64,000 nt of DNA from a virus, in the IMG/VR virus record IMGVR_UViG_3300028394_000050, positions 1-64,000 of that record; one strand, 5' to 3'. Both the position numbers and the translations under genes were made by a program. The notes beneath the pieces are model-generated. The model did no database searches and had not been told where the DNA came from. It saw only the letters and a list, made by a program, of their open reading frames with translations. Positions 8,625 through 19,900 of the stretch are shown here, piece after piece. Position 1 is the first letter of the stretch. Each line of letters opens with the position of its first letter.

Positions 8625-9410
8625 TAAAAACTGCTCTTTGGTGCCAAAATTGTGATTAGGGTCTGGCGTGTGTAGTCTATGCTGTCTAATACGGACAAAT
8701 GCTAGATCATACGCCGACCCATAATCATATGAAAATTTTGGTCTCCATGGTATATTATAGATGCGCGATTTGAAATCTTGAACTGTCTCATCTGCAATTT
8801 CTTTTACCATAGCGCAACATAGCTCTGGCGTATATGTGAAGAAATAGTGCGTGTTATCGTTATGAATTAAAACGTCATTATAGAAGTCCCATTCATTAGC
8901 ACCAACATACATTTTACCATCATTGTCGTCAATGATATGTTCGCTCATAATCATAATGCCGCCGTGGTCTTCTGCGTATCGCCCCACAATAAGCGCTGGT
9001 GCAGAGTTGTGTCCATACCCACTTAGTTTTTTAAAAATATCATCAACGAATATCGTAAGCAATTCGGTAGGCGTTTTGTCAATTACAATAGGTTCAATAC
9101 CATATTGTTTGCATACACGAAAAGCATAAGCAGATTCGTATTTGTTTATTGGCGTACTAACTATGACAGGTATTACATTATGTCCACGGTCAATCATACG
9201 TCTGAACACGAACTCGGAATCCATACCACCGCTGAATCCGATAAACACCTTCGATGATTTAGTGGCTATTATGTCAGCCGTATAATTGGCTGCATCGTCA
9301 AAACTCATTACCTTATATGGTTTAGTCTCTAGGTGTACCACAAAATCGGTTGAGTTATTGAGCAATCTTTCTGATAGATTACTTCGGAGCCAATTGTTTT
9401 CCGTTGCCAT
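8610..9410 (-). CDS. PP-loop (SGGxDS) ATPase, type B
   Basis: Contains VFIGFSGGMDSEFVFRRMIDRG with the PP-loop S60-G-G-M-D-S65, followed by the alternating sheet pattern of the alpha-hydrolase superfamily (VIPVIVSTPINKYESAYAFR, EPIVIDKTP). Its N-terminal part differs from the other two PP-loop proteins in the island. ATG 9410 has AAAGGA 6 bases upstream and overlaps the upstream hydroxylase-like gene by 32 bases. Likely an adenylating enzyme; substrate unknown. Confidence 0.7.
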   Translation of the reverse strand: MATENNWLRSNLSERLLNNSTDFVVHLETKPYKVMSFDDAANYTADIIATKSSKVFIGFSGGMDSEFVFRRMIDRGHNVIPVIVSTPINKYESAYAFRVCKQYGIEPIVIDKTPTELLTIFVDDIFKKLSGYGHNSAPALIVGRYAEDHGGIMIMSEHIIDDNDGKMYVGANEWDFYNDVLIHNDNTHYFFTYTPELCCAMVKEIADETVQDFKSRIYNIPWRPKFSYDYGSAYDLAFVRIRQHRLHTPDPNHNFGTKEQFLSLFD

Positions 9411-9846
9411 CTAGTCCTTTCCATGTACCAAAAACTAAGTCCCAAATAGGCACGAATACGCCATAATTCTTTGTCGCGTATTCGTGATGAATTAGATGCC
9501 ATTTGCCACTGGTCAAGAATGGATAGAGATTGATGCGTTTATTATGTTCGACGGCCTCCTGAATAAAACCAGCCCAGATGTAGTACGCAATGAGCAACCA
9601 CCAATGCCCAGTGATTAAAGATATTATAATCGTTGGGATCACTTCTGTCAACCACTGATCTATGGTGCTATCCCAGGTATCAAAAAAGAGAAACGCATTC
9701 TTCCAGTTTAACCCTTGAATTGTCTGGTCGGTTACCTGCGCGTGATGATCCATATGGAATTTACGCACAACAGGAATCACATGGGCCGCACGATGCGCCC
9801 AATAGACAACGAAAGTCCACAGAAGAAAGACAAGAACGTAGCTCAT
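9379..9846 (-). CDS. Membrane fatty-acid hydroxylase / sterol desaturase family protein
   Basis: Integral membrane di-iron oxygenase family. The histidine clusters are visible: HRAAH, then KFHMDHHAQ, EHNKR, and KWHLIHHEYATKNYG near the C-terminus, with hydrophobic helices before and between them. Start chosen at ATG 9846 because it overlaps the preceding stop (ATGA); a longer TTG start at 9876 is possible but unlikely. The 155 residues are short but keep the His core. It lies in one coupled transcription unit with two PP-loop genes. Substrate (lipid, acyl chain or other) is unknown. Confidence 0.8.
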   Translation of the reverse strand: MSYVLVFLLWTFVVYWAHRAAHVIPVVRKFHMDHHAQVTDQTIQGLNWKNAFLFFDTWDSTIDQWLTEVIPTIIISLITGHWWLLIAYYIWAGFIQEAVEHNKRINLYPFLTSGKWHLIHHEYATKNYGVFVPIWDLVFGTWKGLDGNGKQLAPK

Positions 9847-10901
9847 GTTAGATAGTATGGTTGTGACCAGAAGCAATACTTTTTGTAAATATGACTAAAC
9901 GATGATAGGTTTTTCATGCCTTCTAAGAACATCCGATACATCTCGCTATTTTGGCTCTTTAGCATGAACATATCTCTGGCACTGAGTGTATTATACATCG
10001 ACTTGGTTGATTCAAATTTCATCGGTGCTCTGAGATTGTATATAATCTCATTTATGCGTTTTGTTTTATTCCAATAAGCAAGCTCTCGATTGAGTAATGG
10101 ATGGGCATTCTTTTCTTGCTCTTCGTACATCTTGTAAAAAATGTCGTCCAATTTCATAACAACATGCCCTTGTTTTACCATAAGCTTGATAACCACATCA
10201 TCGGTACCATTGTAGAAATTGATTCGTGTGAAATTTTCGTCTTGGTAATTTGCACCATAATCATTTACCGACAGATCGTTAAAGCGTATAGCTTTTTCTT
10301 CAAATTCATAACCTGGTTTATCAGAACCCATGATATAGCATGTGTTCTTGTTATTGTTTTTACCAACAAATTTTTTGAGGTCGTACCAAAATAGATTGTG
10401 AACGCTTTTAAATCCACCGATATGATTTGTCCACTCGTTACCATACTTTTTGATAAGTGTGAAATTATTTGGATCATTAAAATGGTCAGTGTAATCTGCT
10501 ATAGTGATTTTGGTATTAGGCAAATTCATGCTTCTGAGAGTTGGAAAAGCATTGTGGTATATATCACCGTTATGATTTTCATCGGTGCCATACCTAGAAT
10601 CTTGTGAGAATGCTCCAACAAGCAATATCTCATCTATGTGGATATTGTTGTAGTAGAACGATTCCAAAATGTTTGTCGAATCGTACCCACCAGAATAGCA
10701 AAGGATCACATACTCATATTGGTCACGAATTTGTTGTGCGCGTTCGCGATATATCTGTTCAAGCGTTTCAGTAGGTTCTGTTTTCCAATCGACCTTACTG
10801 AAAACATCGTCGTGGTAATAGAAATGACAAAATTTGGCTGACTTGATTGCGTCAGTCTGTGTACGATAGACGTTCTTTTTATCGTCATAATAAAACATCA
10901 T
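9843..10901 (-). CDS. PP-loop (SGGxDS) ATPase, paralogue A'
   Basis: PP-loop VILCYSGGYDSTNILESFYY with S70-G-G-Y-D-S75. It shares with the 6506-7708 protein an N-terminal YYDDKK..., DDVFSKVDWKTEPTETLEQI, then YRERAQQIRDQYEYVIL, and a similar spacing to the C-terminal region. First gene of a three-gene minus-strand unit with the His-cluster hydroxylase and the type-B PP-loop gene. Function inferred as ATP-dependent adenylation; substrate not known. Confidence 0.72.
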   Translation of the reverse strand: MMFYYDDKKNVYRTQTDAIKSAKFCHFYYHDDVFSKVDWKTEPTETLEQIYRERAQQIRDQYEYVILCYSGGYDSTNILESFYYNNIHIDEILLVGAFSQDSRYGTDENHNGDIYHNAFPTLRSMNLPNTKITIADYTDHFNDPNNFTLIKKYGNEWTNHIGGFKSVHNLFWYDLKKFVGKNNNKNTCYIMGSDKPGYEFEEKAIRFNDLSVNDYGANYQDENFTRINFYNGTDDVVIKLMVKQGHVVMKLDDIFYKMYEEQEKNAHPLLNRELAYWNKTKRINEIIYNLRAPMKFESTKSMYNTLSARDMFMLKSQNSEMYRMFLEGMKNLSSFSHIYKKYCFWSQPYYLT

Positions 10902-10916
10902 CAGACGTACACACCT

Positions 10917-11354
10917 TTACTTTGAGTTAGATGATTTGTTGGTAAAGTTGTCCTTCGATAGAGACTCGATAAGGTTCTTGATATCATCATCCGATAGTAC
11001 GTCAGCCTTCTTAGCAAGAAGTTCTGTAGTACTTTTAGTTACTGGCTTATTAATCATATCAATAATACCGCTCATTGATGTATCAATATCAGGATTCAAT
11101 ACATCTTCCATCTTACGAAGAAATGAGATAGGAGAATTATATAGAATTAAACTCTCTAGCTCTTTACCTTCTAATGCAGGAATAGGCATATCAATCGCAA
11201 CGTCTGTACGGCAGCGCATAGGCGAACCATCTTCACGACGATTGTAATCGTTCGCTGAAATCAACATTTCTTCGTTCAGATTGTCAGTGTAATACCTAAC
11301 GACGAACAAATGGTCATTAGGCCATACTTCAATGATTTTGTAATGAATGTTCAT
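10917..11354 (-). CDS. Conserved phage protein downstream of tail-fibre genes
   Basis: 145 residues. The N-terminal half (YKIIEVWPNDHLFVVRYYTD, ISANDYNRREDGSPMRCRTD, VAIDMPIPALEGKELESLIL) resembles small proteins found after tail-fibre genes in other T4-like marine phages; the C-terminal half is helical and charged. The start overlaps the adhesin stop (ATGA). A role in fibre assembly or attachment is inferred from position only. Confidence 0.55.
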   Translation of the reverse strand: MNIHYKIIEVWPNDHLFVVRYYTDNLNEEMLISANDYNRREDGSPMRCRTDVAIDMPIPALEGKELESLILYNSPISFLRKMEDVLNPDIDTSMSGIIDMINKPVTKSTTELLAKKADVLSDDDIKNLIESLSKDNFTNKSSNSK

Positions 11355-12625
11355 CCTACTGGTCCGTTTCTTGTTCCTGTGTTAATCCAACTTGTCACAT
11401 ACGCATTACCAAGTACCGCGCTTCCCTGCGCGCCCGCTGACCCCGCTGCACCTGCCGGTCCCGTTGCGCCCGTGGGTCCCGTTGCGCCCGCCGCCCCGGT
11501 TGGTCCGGTAGCGCCGTTATTGCCTGCTGGGCGACTAGTTCCTGCTGCACCCGCACTACCTCCAGCGCCACCCGATCCATTATTTGATGATGCGAAGGTC
11601 CCGCCGCCGACCCCCGCCCCACCGCTTAAACCCAATCCTCCACCCGCGCCGCCCCATGCCCCGCCCGCGCCACCAGCGTTTGCAGTTCCCGTGCCACCGG
11701 CACCTCCTGAATTATAACCAGGATAAGAGCCGGTAGGACCACCAGTTCCACCGATAGACCCTGCACCGCCACCACCACCACCGCCTGCGGTGGGTGCGTC
11801 TGCTTTTCCTCCTGGTGCGGCACGACTACCACCACCACCGCCACCGCCGCCAGTTCCACCTGCACCACCAGTTGCTGCTGGTCCCCCCGCACCTCCTGGT
11901 CCACCAACTCCACCAGGTCCACCAACACCACCGGGTCCGCCTGGACCTCCCGGTCCCCCTGGTCCCAATGTTCCGCCGGTGCCACCAGTAAATGTGGTTG
12001 TATTTTCGATAACACTTATTAGTCCTGCGACCGAATCAATTTGAAATGCAATACCGCCTGTGCCGCCGTTATTGCCGGCACCACCAGGACCACCAGCATT
12101 ACCTGTTCCGCCCGCATTACCAGTAACACCTGTGCCGCCCGCTGCGCCATTATTAGGTACACCAGCTGCGTTACCGGCAGGTGCAGGAGACCCACCACCA
12201 CCAGACACGCCTGAGTTAATACCGCTATAAGGTGCGCCCTGCCCGCCGTTACCGCCAACGCCGTTTGATCCAACATTTCCTGCTGCACCTGCGTTACCTG
12301 CTGCGCCCGGCGCTCCCGTTGCGCCCGTGTTGCCTGGTGTTCCTATGTTGCCTGAAGTACCTGTATTTCCCGGTGTGCCCGCAGTTCCTGTACCACCTGT
12401 GACAATAGCAGCATTTTTAACATAAAGGAATGTACCAGCTTTCCAACCTGTTCCTGTTTTGAATGCAGGAGTTGAAGGAGAAGTTGACCCAATGTTACTA
12501 TTGATAAAGCATAGCAAGTTCAGCGGGTACGCAGGCGCACTCGATGAATTATATAGATCCACGTTGTTCGTAGAGCTATTGAAATTAACAACCTTAGTTG
12601 GTCTTGCCATTAGAAATGTGAACAT
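11351..12625 (-). CDS. Glycine-rich tail adhesin / receptor-binding fibre protein
   Basis: 424 residues, with a non-repetitive first ~75 residues and then a Gly-rich repeat region to about residue 410. Two kinds of repeat are seen: poly-Gly stretches (GGTGGTLGPGGPGGPGGP, GGAGGTGGGGGGGG), and collagen-like Gly-X-Y triplets near the end (GATGPTGAAGATGPTG). Such Gly-rich sheets fit the polyglycine-II sandwich of T-even gp38-type adhesins, which bind the host receptor at the fibre tip; that comparison is by composition, not alignment. ATG 12625 is 2 bases after the previous stop; ATG 12610 (MARPTKVVNF) is an equally plausible start. Confidence 0.65.
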   Translation of the reverse strand: MFTFLMARPTKVVNFNSSTNNVDLYNSSSAPAYPLNLLCFINSNIGSTSPSTPAFKTGTGWKAGTFLYVKNAAIVTGGTGTAGTPGNTGTSGNIGTPGNTGATGAPGAAGNAGAAGNVGSNGVGGNGGQGAPYSGINSGVSGGGGSPAPAGNAAGVPNNGAAGGTGVTGNAGGTGNAGGPGGAGNNGGTGGIAFQIDSVAGLISVIENTTTFTGGTGGTLGPGGPGGPGGPGGVGGPGGVGGPGGAGGPAATGGAGGTGGGGGGGGSRAAPGGKADAPTAGGGGGGGAGSIGGTGGPTGSYPGYNSGGAGGTGTANAGGAGGAWGGAGGGLGLSGGAGVGGGTFASSNNGSGGAGGSAGAAGTSRPAGNNGATGPTGAAGATGPTGATGPAGAAGSAGAQGSAVLGNAYVTSWINTGTRNGPVG

Positions 12626-12627
12626 GT

Positions 12628-13737
12628 TTATCTTACATCCGGCATGAATGAACCATAGAGATTTGTACCATCAGAAACGAACGAAAAAACATCATGTGAA
12701 TTGATTGCTGAAGTCAATGGAGGAGCAGTAGCAGCAGTCCACTTGAATACGGCATTCCATGTTATTGTGCGTGAACCCGTACCGTCTTGATACACATGAA
12801 GAATATATGTACCTACTTTTAGATTTGTTGGTGCAGCCATTGTGCGGTTACCACCAAGAGTAACAGTTGCAATTTGCCCAAGTGCTACGTTCCAGTTAAC
12901 TGTAGCACCATCAGCAAGTGTTTGTTGAAGAATGTTTGCGCTGGCTACGTTTATTGTACCGTTTAGTGTAGTATTACCAGAAACTACGAGGTTCTTGGTA
13001 ATTGTAGCAGATTTTGTTGCTGTAAATGCGCCATTGTTTGCAACTTCAATTCCTGATACACCAACACCTGCCTTATAATGATTTAATGTCCATGTGCTTG
13101 ATCCCCAATCCGAGTACCAGAAACTGGTAGAAGCAATCCCGTTCCAATTATAATTTATCGTTCCATAACCATCGTTTGCTGGTCTAGGACCTAAAATTGT
13201 GGTAGCATATGTTGATGGTGCCACACCAAAGAAAGTTGAACCAGAAACAACAGAAAACTTGGAGCTGGTTCCACCACCAATTGCACTACCAATGATAGTA
13301 TTACCACCAACAAACAGATTAGTTGAAACTGTCGCACGACCCGCAACACCGAACCAACCAGACGTATTAGTTGTGTGCCCAGCACCACCGATTGTTAGGG
13401 TAGATGCAGCACCACCCATTGTTATAGTTTTGCTTGCGCCGCCAAGAGTCGTGTTGCCAGATACCGTTAGATTGGTACCTACCGTAGCACGCCCACTCAT
13501 TGTAGTCAAACCGGTTATTGTAGTATTACCAGAGACGGTAAGATTGGTGCCTACAGTAGCTCGCCCGTTGAAGGTTGCAAGCCCTTTAGATGTAAACGCT
13601 ACGTTGGATGTCAGCGTGTTAGCATACAGAGATGAGTTATTGATAGCAAACTGGCTTACACGATCCAAAACAGTGTTGGTTCGTGTTCTCCACGTGTTAA
13701 ATGTATCCGTAAGGGCGACGTTAGCTATCTTAGCCAT
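12628..13737 (-). CDS. Tail fibre protein
   Basis: 369 residues with the beta-rich, repetitive texture of a phage fibre. The N-terminus (MAKIANVALTDTFNTWRTRTN) is typical of fibre proteins that attach to the baseplate. The unit GRATVGTNLTVSGNTT occurs twice (about residues 57-92), with related units later (GRATVSTNLFVGGNT, KNLVVSGNTTLNGT). The C-terminus reads like a globular tip (VFSFVSDGTNLYGSFMPDVR). Lies between the 71-aa gene and the Gly-rich adhesin, so the two are probably consecutive parts of the distal fibre. Confidence 0.75.
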   Translation of the reverse strand: MAKIANVALTDTFNTWRTRTNTVLDRVSQFAINNSSLYANTLTSNVAFTSKGLATFNGRATVGTNLTVSGNTTITGLTTMSGRATVGTNLTVSGNTTLGGASKTITMGGAASTLTIGGAGHTTNTSGWFGVAGRATVSTNLFVGGNTIIGSAIGGGTSSKFSVVSGSTFFGVAPSTYATTILGPRPANDGYGTINYNWNGIASTSFWYSDWGSSTWTLNHYKAGVGVSGIEVANNGAFTATKSATITKNLVVSGNTTLNGTINVASANILQQTLADGATVNWNVALGQIATVTLGGNRTMAAPTNLKVGTYILHVYQDGTGSRTITWNAVFKWTAATAPPLTSAINSHDVFSFVSDGTNLYGSFMPDVR

Positions 13738-13740
13738 CTA

Positions 13741-13956
13741 TTATCCTATCTTGTCTAAAAGTCGCTGCATCAGCGATTTTATTTGATCTATATCAGACTT
13801 CATATTATTTATATCCGAGATGACCTCGTCTATCTCCTGTTGCTTATTTCTCTTGCGCTTATAAGCTTCCAGGGCAGAAATGTCTGTGTTGAGTACCGCC
13901 TGGTTTGACATATCTCGTACCAAACCAGGCGCATCTTTAACCTTCGCTATTATCAT
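13741..13956 (-). CDS. Small coiled-coil protein between baseplate and fibre genes
   Basis: 71 residues. The N-terminus (MIIAKVKDAPGLVRDMSNQA) and a helical, coiled-coil-like C-terminus (EVISDINNMKSDIDQIKSLM) resemble small proteins found at this site in T4-like cyanophages. A late-promoter motif for the downstream fibre gene lies inside it. Function unknown; structural or assembly role inferred from position. Confidence 0.6.
   Translation of the reverse strand: MIIAKVKDAPGLVRDMSNQAVLNTDISALEAYKRKRNKQQEIDEVISDINNMKSDIDQIKSLMQRLLDKIG
13806..13813 (-). promoter_or_regulatory. Late promoter motif for the tail-fibre genes
   Basis: TATAAATA followed by ATATG on the minus strand, inside the 71-aa gene and about 70 bases upstream of the fibre start at 13737. 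It would allow separate late expression of fibre and adhesin. Confidence 0.5.
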
Positions 13957-13958
13957 TT

Positions 13959-16900
13959 TTACCTCTGTAGCGCAATCGCACGAAGTTCGCGAACACGTGG
14001 TGGATTTGAACTAGATCCAACCAATACCACCTTAATCGCAAAATACTTGAATCGTTGGAAACGAACTTTTCCAGAATTGCGATATTCAACGATGCCCGTT
14101 GACGTATTTGCTCCGTATTGATTTATTGCACGTCCACTGGTATCAGCAATTGCAGTTGTTGGGAAATCTGGAATATTATATACAAACTCAATAAAGTCAT
14201 CTCTATTGACACTGCTTGAATATGCAGTTGTCAAAGTAAATCCTTGCGAGTCGTCACGTTCCATTGGAACCCAACGTGTATCTGAGAACAAATCACTATC
14301 ATCACCACTCAAAATCTTAGCATAGACAAAAATCTGGGCGCCTGATGGTTGATATCCAGAAAGATATACACGAAGGTCTTCCGCATCTTGTCCGTCAGCT
14401 AGTGACACGCGACGAGTGATATAGCGAGACTTTGAATTACCACCAGATTTTACCCAATCTTCAGATGATCCGATTTCAGCATTTGAACTAATCAGATTGT
14501 TTGTAGTAACAACCGCGATACGGCTCAAGTCGATTGCTGGAGAAGCCACAGTATTTCTAGAATTTAATCTATAAATGATCTCAGCAGATTTATTGACTGC
14601 CATAGACGCAGATGATGACGAAGTGTTTGATTCATTGCTACGACTCAAAACATATCTAGGAGCATCAAAGGCCGTATCATCATTCAGCAACGCACGAACA
14701 TATGCAGTATCTCTCGCACTTGTGCTTGTGGCAAACTTAGTATAACCATATACCGACGTATTTGAAGGCTGAATCAAATTGGTAATCAAATTGACTTTAT
14801 CAGCAGTCAAATTATCAACTGAAACAATACGCGCACTATAGCCATTTGTTTGACCAACAATTGTCATGTTTCTTGTAAACATACGATTTTGATTGTTAGC
14901 TGGTCCACTGTTTGCATATGATGTGTTTGCAATATGCAGCTTGGTATTTGCATAGTTTACGATATCGTAATAAGTTACGCGCCCAGATGGATATGTTGCA
15001 GACTTAAATCTACCGCTTGTATTTGCACCAATGATAGTTCCAGTTGTCGGTGAAGTTGTGCGAATCTTAATCGTTTCGCCACCCTTAAACATTCTGCCAG
15101 TAGGAACACCACGAACACGAATTCCTGTTGTGCTCCAGTATGTGATAGTACCGTAAGCATTTGAAGTTAGACCATGCGCGAAGTGTGTGCCTGTGTATGA
15201 CGTATTACCAACAGTGATGGTAGCTGTGTTGGTAAATTTACCATCAAGATGGACTTCACCAAACACAGGTTCACCGATTCTATTGAATGCACCTGTTGTA
15301 TTAGCAACGGTTAGATAATCACGTGACTCATTTTTAAGAATGATGTCTCCATATACAGTTGTGTCAAATACTGCATGATACGCAACAAACTTTAAATCTT
15401 CATTTTCAACCGGTACCCATGTGCTTTGATTTGCAGAAGTAAACAAGAATCCAGCTGCTGGCTGTTGAGTAATTTTTACTCCATAACGCAAATCTGGTTG
15501 CCCAAGAACCGCTGTAAACGCATTGTAATTTGGGTTTGCAGCAGCAGGAATGATGACGATAGCATATTCTTTATCTTCACCAACATAAACTGGTGATGGG
15601 AAATATATAGGTGTTGCAGCTGAACCGTCGCTGCTGATATTCACATCGGCTGAAGGAATTACAACACGAGAGAATGGTACAACGCGAGATGTGATGTAAC
15701 CAGTTCCTGGGTCAACTTCACGCAATTCAAAAGTAAATGGTAGAGTTGCGTCTTTGGTTGCAAAGAACAGGTCAATTTTTGTCAAATACATTCCACTAGA
15801 ATGTATGCGATTCGTCAACAAGGCTGAAATAAGCATTGTCTGCGCGATAGGATCGTTTGCTGATCCGCAATTGCCGTCTTGCTGCGGCGCTGGAGCGCCA
15901 TCACCTGGATTTAAAGTCCACACCGGACCACCGTCTCCAGCGTCTCCAGAATCAACTGCTGGAGCTGAAATAACACCAACGACACGTTGCCCGCCAACCA
16001 ATGATGAAGAATTGAACTCCGCATTTTTTGATTCCGTCAAGAATTGCTGAGCAATAATAGCTTTCTTAGTTGATAGGGTTAGATCAGAAATACCTGCCAT
16101 CAAACCTTCAGCAGAATAATCTGCTTCAGCCGATGTTGTAAATTGCCCAAATGTTGTGCTATTTGTTGGATTGTCAACAAAACGCATACGCTTTGTGCCT
16201 GTGTGGAATCGCAAACGAGTATCACTAGGTAGACGGAAAATACCATATGCTATGCTGTCGCTATTTGTAACTAGTGCTGCACCTTCAGCGTATGTTAGTG
16301 GAGTATATAATGCTATACCAACGCCCACTTTACCATTACCACCACGCGCATATTCTGCTGCTGTCAATGGTGTAATGTATGCATTGACATCAATACCATC
16401 AAAGAATCCATATATACGACTGCTGGCCTTCATACCATCAATTTTGAAAAGAATCATACGCGAGCGCATGAATGGCTGCACATTTACATCTTTGACATAA
16501 TTACCTACAACTTCTTTACTCTCAATAATAGAAGCTTTTAGTTTATTATATGAACGTGTTTCAATTGTTGGTGATGTAAAGATGCTTTCTGTAGTGAAAT
16601 TTTGGACAATGTTCGTTGAACCATCGGCCTGCGGAACATTTATAGTTCCGTTATCAATTTCTCTCTGGCTTGATAATACTGGTTGTCCAATAAATGTTGT
16701 TTTCCAAGCATCGTATGATGTTGGCCATGCACCAGCAATATACAACCAGTTATCAGTGTTCATATCTAAACTGATATTAACGTCTGGTCTTGTTGTCGTA
16801 TCGCACCAGTAATCGCTATCTGGTGTTAGCGTAAGAGTGCCCATCCAGTTATATGCAGTACCAGTGCAGTTACGAGTTGTGGTAGCCCATGGTTGCTCAA

Positions 16901-19900
16901 CCAAAATTTTATGTGTGTATGGTAGTGTTACCAGATCACCTGGAGTTGTGGTAGCTACCGCGGTAATATTAAAATTAGGTGTTAGCGTAGGTATGTAAAG
17001 TGAGCATGTGCCACCAGATGTAAAGTTGCCTGTACATTGTTCTAGATATATTTTAGTTGAATCTGTTGCAAAATTACCTACAGCATTTCTAATGACGCCT
17101 GTAATTGCACCAGATGTTACTGTTGACCCAATAGTTGCTACTCGCGCATCATAATCGGATATCGTAATCGTTTGGTCACGCGACACACCAGCCGGTGTTA
17201 CGTTAGTGCGTACCACATTTACTGAATTTGCAGAATATACCGGAACAACTTCCTGAACCGATGATAATGGGCGCATCTCGCCCTTCTCGGTATCAACTGT
17301 CCATTTTGAATCATTATCATAAGGATTTGCGATTGCATATCCTTTGAATGGATCAACCAAAATACCATTCTTAAATCTATCGTTTCCATTTACGTCTGGA
17401 ATTAATAGATCCTTAGAATTTTTTTCCAACAAGTTTAGAGATGTGTAGTACTCAAGGCGGTCGATACGATCACGCATTGTCCCGATATCGCGCATGGTAT
17501 AACGCTCATTGCGAATCTTACGAATCACATTTGTTAAATCTGCACGATTGATACGACGTCCAATTTCATTAGGGAGAGATGGATATGGCGCAAGCTGAAT
17601 TGTCGCAATAGCCATCATATCTTCTGGCACTGCAGGCGCAGATGGTCTAGCAGCAGGAGCACCATGAATAATATCAATTTGACCTGTCTTTGAGATTGCA
17701 ACAGTATCGGTACGCTTTAGATAATAATCAGCGTCCGTTGTAAAATCTTCGCCTGTTGGAGAATATTTCAAGCAACCGGTTGGGTTATAGAATGTTGTTG
17801 ATGTAAGAGGATTCTTTGAAATTCCTGTGAGCGCGGTAACGCTATTGGCTGTATCTGCAATGCGCGGACGAATATCCAACGAATCGCGAAGATCAAAAGA
17901 AACACCAGATGTTGGTGACGTAAAGATTGGGATCTCATATGTGTAAATCTTAGATGTATCGGAACCAGCAAGAGAATCATCCACTGGGTATGAATTGATT
18001 GAGAAGAATCCTACACCAGATGAATGGCTATGTGTGAAATGATCCAATGTAACAAGCAAACGATCATTATTTAATAAAGATAAACTGCTTGTTGACTTCT
18101 TTACCAAACGAGCATGGTCATAATAGTTATCACGCATACCAGTATCGAGTACGAAATCATTTGTTACATTGGTGCCAGATGTTGTGGTTGTAAATGACGC
18201 TGGAGCTCCACCTGTAACCTTACGCACGGATACAAGCTTAAATCCATCAGACAAACCTAGTGACCAAGGACCAGTTGTGTTTGCAACATATGAAGTGCCT
18301 CCACCCATACCAACATTGATCTGAACCAAACGACTACGAATAACTGATTTTGCAGCTTCTTGTCCATCAATCTGATTAACTTTCGCGATGATGCTTAGAG
18401 GCGCACCTGTCGTATTAAAAGTTTCGTTCAAATCAATCGTTGCAATTCGAGATGGTGACGACGAAATGGTAACTGTACGAGCGCCGTCTCCACCATAACC
18501 ACCAAGATCAACAACCTGCCCAGATATGAATTTCTTGTAGTACTTACCACTGACTACAGTTGCGCCAGCAGTCCCAAGAACATTCAACGAGGTATCACTA
18601 TTGACCGCACTAACAATTAGATCACCAGCAAGACCAATATGAAGCACATCGCCCTTATTGATTTTAGTTGTGAATGCTGAACCAGCAGTACCAGTTACAG
18701 TATTACCACCAGAAGTGATAGACACGGAACCAGCGGCAACGGTATTAGCAGCACTTGTTACTACAGCATGGAAATCAGTGCGTCGTCCAGATTGACTTAA
18801 TACTGAACCACCGCCATCAAACGTCTGATTATCGTCGCCTGTATTAATTGCAGCCACACCAGATGTGTCTGTTGTTTGTGAATATGTCTTATAGAATGTG
18901 AAATCGTTATTGATTACGCCAGAAGTATTGCGTAGTGTCTTTGTTGCGATTGTAGGCAAACGGAAAACAGAAATATCTGTCGCTGCATCTTGCGTATTAG
19001 CTGACGCATAACGAACGTCTGCTTTGCCAGGTGTATTTGCAGAATACGCAACACCTTTAACTTGCGGAAACGTATATGGCGCAGTCATTTTTACGTCTGT
19101 TATATACAGTTTATAGACAGCATCTGGCGCACCAGGTGTACCGGTATAATACTCAAGACCCTTAACGCGAGCAGTACCAATTGTTGTACCCTTAGCACCA
19201 CCAGTTGGCCATGTTGTCGAATATGCAAGTGTGCTTACAGCATTTGACTGATCGTTTTTTAGATTGACCAGAGACTGTGCGTCCAGATTCCACTTACCAA
19301 CAACATTGTCTACAAGAAGATAGTTACCATAATCAACCAGAGCTTTTGCATCAGAGACAGAAGCAGTATCAGTTGCTTTTTTCAAATTGACACGAGAGGA
19401 TACAATTGTTTGATTATCGTATCCTTTTACATATGATTTTCCTGGAGCAACGATAACACACAACTTAGTTGAAAGTCCACCTTCAGCGGCGGTATATATA
19501 CCTTGATTATTGCCCGATTTTAGATGTTCTTTGACAGACAAACTGTGCCCAGAAACGATATAGTCTCCAGACTCGTCTGACGTTCTCTGGGCCATATAAT
19601 CACGAATTTGTGAGTACTGTGTACGGTTTGAAATTGACTGAACGATACCATCTTTTACCTGCATTAATTCAACAAATGTATTTGATATCGCAGCGTCGAG
19701 ATCAAGTTTCTTCAATGAAACTTCAAGCTTGAGACGAGCAGCACCTGGGGCAGCATAGTTATATGATCCAGAGGCAGGATCAAGGAGGGTACTATCATCA
19801 ACTTCTGTAACGATTGATTCTGTGATATCAAAACCAACACGAACACTTGGGCGGCGACCATACTTATCGAGAATCAAAGTTTGAGCTGGAACACGGATGA

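Noticed and set aside
11310-11717. Long proline-rich open frames on the plus strand (also 11790-12044)
   Set aside because: Antisense reflection of the Gly-rich adhesin: GGx/Pro codon complements stay open. No ribosome site or matching context.
13199-13786. 195-codon plus-strand frame across the tail fibre gene
   Set aside because: Antisense to a well-supported fibre gene; Val/Pro-rich composition comes from complementing its Thr/Gly codons.
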